Positions 1-10,917 of a DNA stretch of 64,000 nt are shown here, piece after piece. This stretch comes from Acipenser ruthenus. Taxonomy: Eukaryota > Chordata > Actinopteri > Acipenseriformes > Acipenseridae. The notes below the pieces were generated by a model, which saw only the letters and a program-made list of their open reading frames with translations, was not told where the DNA came from and did no database searches. Location of the stretch: contig NC_081209.1 of assembly GCF_902713425.1 (NCBI RefSeq), forward strand, positions 4,845,001 through 4,909,000, read 5' to 3'. How positions within the stretch are numbered: the stretch's first letter is position 1; the number at the start of each line of letters is the position of its first letter. Position numbers and translations under genes: made by a program.

Positions 1-89
1 GTGGGGTTTAGAGAACAAGACTTGTTGTTGACAACTTATTGCTGTACCGCTGCAATAAATACATAAATAAATAATTCACGACGCCCCCT

Positions 90-459
90 TCGAACTGTCC
101 AACCAATCGTTCTTCCGCAATATACTTCATTAGATTTGTCATGGATTTGTCCGTCATGTAGCAGAGGAGAGATGCAGCGCTTTGATTGGCGTGAATATTA
201 AACGTGGGTGAGTTGGATCTCCGCCGATTGGTCCGGGCATGGGCAGTGTACCGGCTTCAAACTCCACCGATTGGTCTGAGCAGCAGAAAGGGGCGGAGAC
301 CACTTGCAGTGGCGTGGTTCGAGGCGATGACGTCAGGTGACGTGGCCGGTGTGGTGTTCTGACGCGCCTGCGCTCTGAGCAGGAGAGAGGGGCGCTGAAG
401 GCAGGGGAGCTGTGGCGTGCGTGAAGACAGAAGGGAGAGCGACGCGGTAGCTTGTCACA
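90..459 (+). promoter_or_regulatory. tmem120b: tmem120b promoter and 5' UTR
   Basis: This is CpG-rich sequence directly upstream of the tmem120b start codon. It contains a consensus cyclic-AMP response element TGACGTCA at 328-335. Three inverted CCAAT boxes (ATTGG) lie at 185-189, 227-231 and 270-274, and a forward CCAAT lies at 103-107. No TATA box is evident, as expected for a broadly expressed gene. The transcription start cannot be read from sequence; by inference it lies between about 340 and 450. The start codon has A at -3, a favourable context. Confidence 0.7.
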
Positions 460-3400
460 ATGTCACTGCAGAGGTTCCAGGCTGAATGGGAAGAAATTGA
501 GCAGGAATTCCAGCAGTTGCAGGTAAATCTGTACTAACAAGCGAATGGACGAACCATTGATCGTACACCTGCAGTGACTGCCGGGTGAAAGTTAAGGAGC
601 TGTCTGTCCATTTCTGGTATTGCATTATTCTTTACGTCTATCCCTGAAGACAAGCGTGTGCTCAGCATGCAGTACTGTGCGCCGGGGGTTTGAAGTTTGA
701 TGGCAGTGTGAATGCCCTTTCTGTGTGCTAATATAGAGTACTAGTTGTAAACCACGGCCTCCTCTCACTTCAGTGTTGTAACTTACAGGGCAGAATGACT
801 GCCCGTTAGGAAAAGGTTTGTTTTCTGCGCAGTTGTGGTTTCCCCTGTAGTTTAACAAACCGCTGCACTTCACAGCCGGGTGCAGTGATGTACACACGAC
901 GGTGGTTGAGTCACGTGTGTGATGCTGCCAGGTTTGCATAAATAAACACAGTTGAAGACACAGTTGTTTACTCCAGTGCGGGCTGTGCAACAAATGCTGC
1001 CCTTGCAAACCTTCAGAACACCCGTTTGTGTGCTCGCTTTGCTTCGATGGCTGCTGTGCTCGTGCGATATTCGGTCGCTGTGGGTGTTATTGTCGAGACA
1101 CATACAAATCGTACCACCCATGCACCCAATCAAGAACTTTTTCGCTAAGTGGCATTGATCGCACTGTACAGATCAGTACAAGACCATACTGTCGCTGCTG
1201 AAATTAAAACCTAAAAAACACCACAACCTATCTGTGATTGTTTTTTTCGCCCCCTTCCCTGTAAAAGACGGAACACAGGCCTGTATTTTGGTTCCACTTT
1301 AAACTTGTTGGATTTCTCTGCTGTAGAGACTAGGTAAAGAAATCAAAGTGCAAGTTAAACTGGCACGCACTGCATCCGAACGCATGGTCGTGACGGTGTT
1401 GCAAACCCTGCCAGAGCCCGTGCATGCAGACCATGGGAAGCTTCTTTATTCCTCTGTGCTGCAGTTCAACGGCAGCGACTTGGCTCGCTTTCTATTTGAT
1501 CTTCTGTGATCAGGTAATGCTGATCTGGTTTCAGAGAGGTGATCTGGTTCAGTGCCTTAACTGGCTTGTTCTAGTTACTGTGAGTGAGTCTTCAGACACT
1601 TTCTCACCATGCCCATGCAGATGCTCTGGTCTCAGTAACAGGTGGTTAGTAAAGTTACCCTCAACAACAAACGCCTCTCCAGTATTGGGTCAGCTGCAAA
1701 ATGATGCTTTGTTAGTGTTTGTAAAAAAAAGTACCTTTCCAGCCAATGTTCTAATGCAGTGGTTTTCCTTTGCAGGAATCACACAAAGTGTACAGACAGA
1801 AACTGGATGAACTCACAAACCTCCAGACCATCTGTAGCAATTCCATTAGCAAACACAAGAAGAACCTGGGAGAGATCAACTACAGTCTAAGGAGGTAGCT
1901 GCAGAGATGCCCTTTGCATGCCATGCGGGTGGCTGTTCAGTGTTACCTCTATTGCATACTTGTGATGGCTTTTAATGGTACAAGTGCCCAAATTATTATT
2001 AATTGTTTATTTGGCAGACGCCTTTATCCAAGGCGATTTAGAGACTAGGGTGTGTGAACTATGCATTAGCTGCAGAGTCACTAATTACGTCTCACCCGAA
2101 AGACGGAGCACAAGGAGGTTAAGTGACTTAAGCTCAGGGTCACACAATGAGTCAGTGGTTGAGGTGGGATTTGAACCGGGGACTTCCTGGTTACAAGCCC
2201 TTTGCTTTAACCACTGGACCACACAGCCAGACATAAGTAAGCTGTAAAGCTGACTAGTTATCTGGGATTGACTTGTTTTTACTTCAGTTTTTAGTGACCT
2301 GTCATAGGCATTCTGTGATCTGTCTACAGTCGTTGTGCAAGAAGTTAGAGCATCCTATAATGGTTTTGTTGTTTGAAGTTATTGTATTCTGCACATCTCT
2401 GTCTGCATAGAAAGCACTGCTTGTAGGACTCTGTATTAGGTGCTGAGCAACCAGGAGGCGAAGGCTCTGCTCTAGAAATTAAAGCAGAAAAGAGATTTTG
2501 AAACCGACATTGTTCAGGCTTTGGTGTAGTCCTGTTGCTTCTAGATTTGCTAGACAGATCAGGGAGCAAGTTTAAATTGGCAGTGCCTTGCTTTATCTCT
2601 GTTATTTCTGGCATGAAAGTCCCACTGTAATGTTGCCACCTACTGACTTAGTATGAATCATGCAGGCAGCTTAGCTATTGGCAGTAATGTTCTTAAATCC
2701 TCTGCAGGTGTAAGAAAGAGGCCTGCACTGCTGAAGAAAGGGAGTTGATCCAGAGTGTCCAGACCCAGATGAAAGAAAGGCAAAATGTTTTCTTTGATAT
2801 GGAGGCCTATTTGCCAAAGAAGAACGGGTAAGATGTGCCGTGAAAGGAAACGAGCAGCGCCTCTGCTTTTAAAAGAGGTTCTGCATATGGATTGCATTTC
2901 ATTACCACCCTTAGCGTTTTATTGACTTGATTGTGTGATACTTTTTCTTTTCTTCAGATTGTACTTAAATCTAGTGCTCGGGAATGTGAATGTAACTCTA
3001 CTCAGTAATCAGGCAAAGTAAGTTTTCACATGTTTTTTTTTTCTCTTTTAATTCTGTTTAGACTGTTGTGAATTCACTTTTGGCTTTACTGTGTGTTAAA
3101 TGGATTCAGCTGCGCAGTGTAAGATTGCTTGCTGTTCAGTGTCGGGGACAGTGGATTCTGATCTTCAATGCAGTGTTCTAGGAAAGCAGTAACTGATATT
3201 CCTGATAGTGGGATATTTATGAAGGACACCTGCTTGAGTGCATTTATTTTAAGATCTGTATCTAACCACACACATCCACTGATCACAGATTAAATGCATC
3301 AGGACATTCATATATATGTGTGTGTATATATGTATATATATTTGATTATGCCCGTCTTTCTCCAACAGATTTGCCTATAAAGATGAATATGAGAAGTTCA

Positions 3401-6400
3401 AACTGTACATGACAATAATCCTATTACTCGGAGCTATCACCTGCCGGTTCTTTCTCAATTACAGGTAAGATTGTTTTATTTGTGCTTTCTTGGTGAGTGT
3501 GTGTATAAAGCATGATGACAGACAGAAGATTAGACTGTTAGCTTGAACAGCTGAGAGGCTGGTACCTGAGCCAATGAGAAAGCCCCATAGCGTTGTGTTA
3601 ACCAGTGACAGTCAGAGGAGGGCTTTAATTTTTTTATTTGTTCAAGTAGCCGGATCCACATTATAAACTCAGACGTAAATGTTTAGTATTAAACGCTTAC
3701 TTAATGCATTGTTCAGAAACAGACGATTTAATTCAGTTAACGTAGTCTATTATAATCCACATGTGCTGTCTTTGGCAGGCACCAGAGGGCAGTGTTGGCA
3801 CTGATGTAGTCTAATGTATTTAAAATGTGTTCAATTACATGTTCACAGTGTTAAGTGAAGTATATAACCCATCATTTTAAACACTCAATCACAAATTCTG
3901 AGCTGAAACCAAAAATAAACGCTTGTCTTATTCTTTAGTACATTAAGTTATTATTTTCGTTACTGTTTTCTGTAAACATGCTTCGAAACCATTCGTGTAT
4001 GAGAGGGCTGTTCTAATATACTTTGCCTTTCTCCTGTACCAGGGTGATAGATGAAATCTTTAATTTCATGCTGGTTTGGTACTACTGCACCCTGACGATA
4101 AGGGAAAGTATTCTCATCAGTAATGGGTCAAGGTAAGGGTTTTGAATTTGTATATCATTGTATTTCAGGAGCGAGCTCTAAATGCATAAGGCATATTGAT
4201 TTTATGTATGTTATAATTGAGCCTAATTGTTTGATTTCTAATGCTAGATGGTTTGGAAACCGTTGTTTTCAGCTTATCACCAAATCTGCGGTCGTTTAAC
4301 TTTTAAGGTTGTGAGGGCAAGTTGTGCCTTTGTAAGCATGTTTATCCCAGCTGTTGTTGTGTCCCCATTCTCTTCAGAATAAAAGGGTGGTGGGTTTCGC
4401 ATCACTATGTGTCTACCTTTCTATCTGGGGTCATGTTAACATGGTAAGTTTGATTTATTGGTATTTTTTTTGGAACAGTAGTGATTTTAAAACTAAGCTA
4501 TTTCAGGGATGGAAATAAGACTCCTATTGCAAAGCAGTTGGATCCGTTCCTGGTTTTACTGTGAGTTTAAGAAGACCCACCTATACACTGGCTAATCAAC
4601 CTCGTAGTAAAATCTGGAATGGGTGAAACTGCTATGCAAAAGGAGACTGATTTGCATCGCTGTACTTTTTGATTCATTTTAAAATGTTAAAGTGTTGTGT
4701 TTCTATCGTACTGCAGTATTTGAAATGAGCAGCCTTGATGTTGGAACTGAATAAATCTGCTCTTCCTTTAGCTATTGGCTTGAAGAAATGCCATTCAAAG
4801 TGTCAGTGCAGTCCCTTTCAAATGTGAGTGCACCCTTTGTTCTAAACAATTCTGTTCTTGTTTTTAAAAGGCCGAATGGATTCATATATAAAATGTTTAG
4901 AAACCAGTTCCTGGCGTTTTCTATTTATCAAAGTAAGTTCTGGATTTTGGTTTTCACCCTTTATCCATCTTTTGGTTCTATGGTCTCTTTCTTAACCCAT
5001 TGTGATTTAAACTGACGCAAAACGTACATGCTGACCAAGTGATGCGTTTTTACCAGCTTCATAATGAGCATGTGTGCTGCGTTCTGTGCTGCTGTCTGTC
5101 ATTCTTTGTGTCCACTCGCAGTGCATGAACACAGAGCTTTTTATTGTTACAACTCTTAATTTAAATGCAGCATTGTCAGCTTTATATTTCATCCTGATTA
5201 CCTACATTTCAGGCTTTTGTTTGCTAGTGCATGATGATACATTTAATTCCAGTATCTCTGAAAATATTGCATCAGTATATTCCAAATAAGGCTTTGGAAT
5301 GTCATATTTAAAATACGCTAACTTTAACCCATTCAGTATCAAATCTGAAATAATTTGATACATTCTAAATCAATATGCTACCATTCTAAAAGTTTTCAAT
5401 CTTTTAGCAGTGTAAAATGACATGCATATTTAGAACATACATTCCCAGCGTCCTATTTTGAGGACAGTCCAGTTAGACGTGCCCGTAATCACAGCAGTGG
5501 AATTTCACACCGGCTATGAAGCTCAACACAGAGGAAATGGAGCTTTATCATCACTGTGGGAGGAAAACAACAAGAAACTGTCATCTTTAGGCTTCAGTTT
5601 CTTATTTTAATCTGAGGCATCATAAAAGCTTCCGAATGGCTGTATTTGCAGAATTAACGGTTGCATTTAGACTTCACTTTTGCAGTTAAAAATTGTTATC
5701 ATAACAGTATAGTTAAAGAGGAAATTAAAATAACAGATAGATGCCAGTTAAAAATGAGGACAATGGCACTTAATGGGGTAAGGCAACACGGTGTATCTGT
5801 GAAGTGAAAAGAGGAATTAAGCATGGAGGAAGTTCCTGTGGTTCCTCTTTGATCTGATTGTCTGTCTTCCTTGCAGGTTTTGTACAGTTCTTGCAGTATT
5901 ACTACCAAAGTGGCTGTCTGTACAGGCTACGGGCTTTAGGGGAAAGAAACCACCTGGACCTCACAGTAGGTATGTCATGTAACCATGCTTTTGACATGTA
6001 AAACACTGCACACTCACGTATCAAGCAGGACTCTGCAAAAGTTTCAAACTGTAGGCAGGGTTTGTAAAAGGGTTTATTTATTGCTACATGTTCTTGAACA
6101 AACATTCGCCTGCCAAGTTGGGGTTAAACTCCATTTCTAAGAGTAAAATGAAGTTACAGATTAATTACATACCCAAGTATTGCCCTGAAGAATCACATTC
6201 TATTCTTGCACTTTGCCTCATCTGGAAACGCTATACAACCCTTGTCTACCCTTAATCCGAATTGAATCTAAACTTGGTACTGACATTCCTTTGCGCAAGT
6301 TCTCAAAGATAGTGGAATCATGGTGACTTATTTGGCTGAGCTTGTACAGGGCATGTCTTGAAAACACCTTTTTGTGAAAAGGAAACATGTTGCAGACCCA

Positions 6401-7594
6401 GCTGGTGAACTTCTTTAGACCTCTGTGGTTTTCAAGAAGGCTGAGATAGAATTTAGCTAGAACATGTTGCTTGTTTTTGACATTGTGCAGGTCCTGATAT
6501 TGGCATTGTGCTGTGTAATGAAACAGAACTGTTTTGTGTCTAAAGATAATGTTAATAGTGTCTAGTTTGTTTTTACAGAGGGGTTTCAGTCCTGGATGTG
6601 GAGAGGTCTCACCTTTCTTCTTCCTTTCCTTTTCTTTGGGCATGTAAGTACTGCGTTGGATATCACTTGCTTCTGTTGCCCATTGTATTGCCTTGCCCAG
6701 CAGTATTTCAGTACAGTAGAGAACATTTCCAAAGAGTTTTGTAATTTTATTAGTTACCTGTCCAGTTTTGACAGCCATGCTGCAGACAGATTAGATTAAA
6801 CCAATAATTATAATCATGTAAAGTGTGATCCAATCATTTTGAAATGAAAATAGCAGTAATTAGCCTAAAGGTTTTTTTTTATTTTTCTATATGTTTAAAT
6901 GAGTTGCTGTTATGAATTCATGTAATTTTACATTTGTCTTCTGTTTTAAAGTTCTGGCAGCTTTATAATGCGATACAGCTGTTTGGATTGTCCAGACATG
7001 AAGAATGCAAAGAGTGGCAAGTGAGTACCCAAGTCATGTGATTAACAGTGTGCTGCAGGGAGTACCAGGGTATTTTATTAATAGTATAGTTGCAGTAAAC
7101 CCAGTCTGAATACTTTGTTGTGTTTCCACACTAACAAAAACATCCGTCGTTTGTTTAAAACACAGGGATGGAAATAAGACTCCTACTGCATAGCAGTTTC
7201 ACCCATTCCAGGATCAAACTGCTATGCAGCGGGAGCCTTATTTCCATCCCTGAAACACATTCTGTCTTGAGAAAGAAATGATAAATAATCTACTGAGAAC
7301 AGAGTGGCTGAGGTATTGTAGAGCGTGCTACAGTAACCTTAGAGAGATGAGGTTTAGCCTGTCTGCACTTCGATAGCCCTTGTAGGTTTGTGATCTTCAG
7401 CACGTTAACACGCACGTGGTTTTGCATTTTGACGGTGTGCTCGATTGCCTGCCGTGACGTTATTGATTTTGCAGGTGTTCATGCTGGCTCTCGCCTTCCT
7501 CATCCTGTTTTTGGGGAACTTCCTCACGACTCTCAAAGTGGTCCACCAGAAGTTTCAGAAAAACCGAGGCGACGTGCAGAAGAAGGAGGAGTGA
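460..7594 (+). CDS. tmem120b: Transmembrane protein 120B, complete, 12 coding exons
   Basis: Exons: 460-522, 1776-1894, 2708-2827, 2958-3017, 3369-3464, 4043-4132, 4378-4443, 4871-4932, 5877-5969, 6579-6643, 6952-7020 and 7475-7594 (stop TGA 7592-7594). They sum to 1023 nt, 340 aa; human TMEM120B is about 339 aa. The product starts [17 protein letters not shown]. It has an N-terminal coiled coil (about residues 1-100), the family segment [19 protein letters not shown], then a block of about six membrane helices (about 130-325) containing [20 protein letters not shown]. It ends in a Lys/Glu-rich tail (QKKEE). TMEM120 proteins sit in the nuclear envelope/ER, form coiled-coil dimers with a fold like the ELOVL fatty-acid elongases, bind coenzyme A in solved TMEM120A structures, and influence adipocyte differentiation. 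The B rather than A paralogue is chosen because rhof and setd1b follow. Every intron is GT-AG and the frame is unbroken. Confidence 0.96.
1992..2228 (-). mobile_element. tRNA-derived SINE with L2-like tail
   Basis: Read on the minus strand, the unit begins with a tRNA-like head (GTGGTCCAGTGGTTAAAGC and a B-box-like GGTTCAAATCCC). A central domain follows (TGTGTGACCCTGAGC, CACTTAACCTCCTTGTGCTC), then the tail CGCCTTGGATAAAGGCGTC and an AT-rich end. It lies in tmem120b intron 2. Close relatives occur at 27206-27416 and 57703-57930. The tail is the type shared with fish L2/CR1-like LINEs, which would supply the retrotransposition machinery; that link is family knowledge and is not shown here. 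Confidence 0.85.
4504..4662. mobile_element. Fold-back MITE copy 1 (CAGGGATGGAAATAAG family)
   Basis: This 159-bp element lies in tmem120b intron 7. It starts CAGGGATGGAAATAAG and ends in the degraded inverse (…GATTTGCATCGCTG). The inner arms TGCAAAGCAGTT and AACTGCTATGCA are also inverted. The body matches the copy at 14081-14243 (for example CCACCTATACACTGGCTAATCA against the inverse of the segment there). CAGGG termini suggest a hAT-type parent, but no clear target-site duplication is visible. Confidence 0.7.
7163..7252. mobile_element. Fold-back MITE copy 2, short palindromic form
   Basis: This 90-bp element lies in tmem120b intron 11. Its two ends are near-perfect inverted repeats: CAGGGATGGAAATAAG at the left and the inverse of it (CTTATTTCCATCCCTG with one change) at the right. 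Inner arms are CTGCATAGCAGTT and AACTGCTATGCAG. The body present in copies 1 and 3 is missing, so this is an almost pure hairpin. AAACA flanks both sides and may be a 5-bp target duplication. Confidence 0.75.
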
Positions 7595-8959
7595 GTCTTC
7601 GAGACTGAAGCTCGTGACACTGAACCATGCAAAGAACTGAAAAGAATGAGACCCACTGCTTTTTATAATACTGTATCAAATGAGAGAAAAAACAAACAGC
7701 TAATCTTTGACGTGAGTGAGTAAGCTATCATCAGAGTTCATCAGGAGGACAGTTCAGGTGTAAGTCGTCATATCATTATTATCATTATGATGTTTTTTTA
7801 AATAGTCATCGTATCTCTTTTTCAGACCTTGTTTGTTTTTTAATCAGAGACAGTGCGGTTTGCCTCACGGCGTGACACATGAGCAGCTGAAACGTTTAAT
7901 CTCGTGAGTATGCTAGACAGTGGCTCGTTGCTTCTCTAAGGATTGGCTTCTACTTCAGGAAGACAAGGTTCCTGATTCATAAACATTGCACCATAGGAAA
8001 AAAAAAAACCATGACAGAACATGCTTGGCACATTGTCATTTGTACAAAACTATACAGCTATGCAGGACACACTGCTATTGTGTGATTTGAGTTTAGCTGC
8101 TCTGGATACTGCACTATGATCACTTTACTCACACATTTATCAGCACGCTATGTATATCTATTAGCCATAAGAGTCTACTTGTAAAACTGAAAAGTTCTGT
8201 AATGTTTTTTTTTTTTTTTTTCTTCTGTGGCTTGGTAATTGTCAGAAGCAGATCTAAAACAAAATCTAGTATTGCAATACTATCTTGAGCAAGCCAGAAG
8301 CCTTCAATGATTTGCTCTGTTTTGAGTTCTGTGAAGTGGAAGCGTACAGTTGTGTCGGTGACATTGCTGAAAGCCATGTTAGCTGATGCATATCTCAAAC
8401 GGTTTGCAATATCACTTTATAATCCACACAGGATTGGACATCTGTCTTAAATGTCAGATTACATTCATTTAAGTGTTCTGTATTGCATTTGTTTTATTTA
8501 AATGTCTCTGATTGTTCCGGTAAGTAAGCAATTTGCCATCTGTACCTGATTTTGTTTTCATTATAAACTGTGGAGCAGCTTAACAATCACGTAGTTCAAA
8601 ATGCTAGCAAGAGAAACTCTTTCTTTAAAGCTGCACTCTGATCATTTTGACACTGGCATTGCACAAACTATGCTTGCTCCAACCGTGCCTCGTCATTTCT
8701 CTAATGAAGATATTGGTCCAGTTTGTTTCTAAACGTATTCAGTGTGTTGCCGATGTCCCCAGTAATTCCGGTGTTCCGGTGTTCCGGCAGTCTGTTTATA
8801 ATGAGCAGCAGTTAAGGAGGAAATTGGCTTTGGTTATAAGCATCGGTGTCGTTTCTCCCCATGTTTTAATAAACCAGTAATACCCAACACACTGGGAGTT
8901 AGCAGCAATACACCGGCTCTGAAGGCACTCTGCAATCGCTGATCACTTCCAATATTGAG

Positions 8960-9225
8960 CAGGGTTGGGATCGATTCCAGTTCCCTTTTAATCAATTCCA
9001 ACACATCATTGTTCCAAATTGAAATTAGTAGTGTTCTGTTAAAATGAGCTTCTCACACAAATTACTTCAGTTGAAGCCGCTGTTGGTCAATTAAACTGGC
9101 TTCAAATGAAAGCTGCTGAACACTCGCAACAATGATCTCGATATCAATTGCAATTCCTTTGAAGGAATTGATTTTAAAAGGACATTGGAAATGGAATTGA
9201 CAAGCAGGAATTAGCCCCACCCCTG
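8960..9225. mobile_element. Palindromic-ended ~270 bp element, copy 1
   Basis: The element begins CAGGGTTGGGATCGATTCC and ends with the inverse of CAGGGGTGGGGCTAATTCC. Further inside, AATCAATTCC near the left end is mirrored by GGAATTGATTTTAAAAGG near the right. The middle carries TTCTGTTAAAATGAGCTTCT and GGCTTCAAATGAAAGC, both shared with the copies at 10630-10917 and 50728-50989. It has no coding capacity. This fits a non-autonomous, probably hAT-type DNA transposon. Confidence 0.75.
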
Positions 9226-10629
9226 TGGGTTATTGTGATTGTAGGCAGTGAAGAAATGGAAGATGCATTTTAGTGTATTCTTCCACTGTGGGAAATCAGT
9301 TCAGGATAATACTTCCATTTGTAAGTTTGCCAGCCGTTTCACTTCCAATGTCTTTATTTTTGTATCCAGTTCTAGTTAATAATTGTATGTTAAGTATTCC
9401 ATATAGGTTTGGAAGACAATTGAGTGAATAATGAAAACAGTCATTTAGCAGAAGCTGCTAGAAGTGTCCCCAGCCTGAAAACCTATTTAGGTGGTGCCAG
9501 ATATTGTATCGGATCCATGCATTTATTGGCAAAACGTATATAAATAATAATCCTTACAAACGGCCCTTGTTTGTGAAGAAAGTGCTTACCTGGAACTTCA
9601 GTCTCTGCAGACATGTGTCTGCTGTATCTCATATTTGAATTTGATCCAAATACGGGATTAAGACAGTAAAGTGAGTTAACAATAATATCCATTTGATTCG
9701 ATCGCAACCACTAAACAGTAGCTGCTATAGTTACAAGTACAGTGTTCATTTTCCGAGACTGAACATTTTCTTTGAGCCGATTATTAATAATTGATCAGGG
9801 TGATGTAATCTTTGTATATATTTACACCCACAATGTGACTAAGCCATAAATGATTGCTGTCCGTCGCTCGTAACGCTTTGTCAAGTACCGAGCCTGGGAT
9901 TCGAAGAGTTTTAGAGTGCAATCGGACGTGCAGTAACTATTTATTGTGTTTGTTTTATACAGGCTGAGAAGTTCAGGACTTACTAAAGTTTAATTGGCCT
10001 GGTTTGTATGCTGCCTTAACTTTTAATAACCCATGTACCTAAGCTGTGACATAGTGTGTTGGGGTTTTCATGTTTATTTCTGGTCATACTTGTATATTTT
10101 TTTATGTTTTGTAACTTGACAAAATAATGTAAGTTTAGAATATAAGGTGATATAACAGTAGGTCCATAACGATCCATGTGCTCAATATTGTACAAATGTG
10201 TGTGAAATATCTGATGACCTTTGCTTTGCTCTGCTCCACACATTTACCACTGAAGATCAGTTGTAGACGCAGTCCAGTCTTTGTGTTTGTTTTCCATGTA
10301 AAAAAAAAAAAAATTAGAAAAGAATCATTTCATTGGTTTGTAAGTAAACAACGGGCCCTTTTGAAAAAGGATCTTGCCCAACAAGTTCATGTGAGAAGTT
10401 GGCCGCCACAACGCACAGCAAAGTAACTTTTTTGGTTTTGTTGTAAATCTGAAGCGTGTTTGCTTTGGTAAATGTTGTGCTCTTGAGAATGTTAAAGCGA
10501 TTCAGAACCTCTGATTGGACGGATGGATGTGGAACTGTTCTGAATGTGCCGAGGACTGCTTCTGGGAGCCTGCCCAAAGCTTCTATATATCAGCTCCAAT
10601 TGTCTCCAAGCAAGCCGTAGAAAAATGGA

Positions 10630-10917
10630 CTGGGGTCTGTTCCAATTCCTTTTTAAAATCAATTCCAATCCTCATTCTCTTTTAATCAGTTCCAAGACAT
10701 CATTGATCAAAATTGCAATTAGCAGCGTTCTGTTAAAGTGAGCTTCTCACAGTGGCAACAAATTACTTCCAGTACATTGAAGTCCCTGTTATTCAGTGAA
10801 ATTGGCTTTAAATGAAAGCAGATGACCAATCGCAGCACTTTGGTCTGGAATTGGAATTGGGAAATGGATTTTTCGAATGGAATTGGAATTTAAAAACAGG
10901 AATGGAGCCCAGCCCTG
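10630..10917. mobile_element. Palindromic-ended ~270 bp element, copy 2
   Basis: This belongs to the same family as the element at 8960-9225. Near the left end it has TCCAATTCCTTTTTAAAATC, and at the right GGAATTGGAATTTAAAAACA followed by AGCCCAGCCCTG. The shared internal blocks are TTCTGTTAAAGTGAGCTTCT and GGCTTTAAATGAAAGCAG. The left terminus is partly eroded (CTGGGGTCTG). It sits between tmem120b and rhof and has no open frame of note. Confidence 0.72.

Noticed and set aside
6218-6778. 186-codon minus-strand open frame over tmem120b exon 10
   Set aside because: It is antisense to a well-supported exon, has no recognised domain and has composition like its AT-rich intron surroundings. It is a shadow frame.
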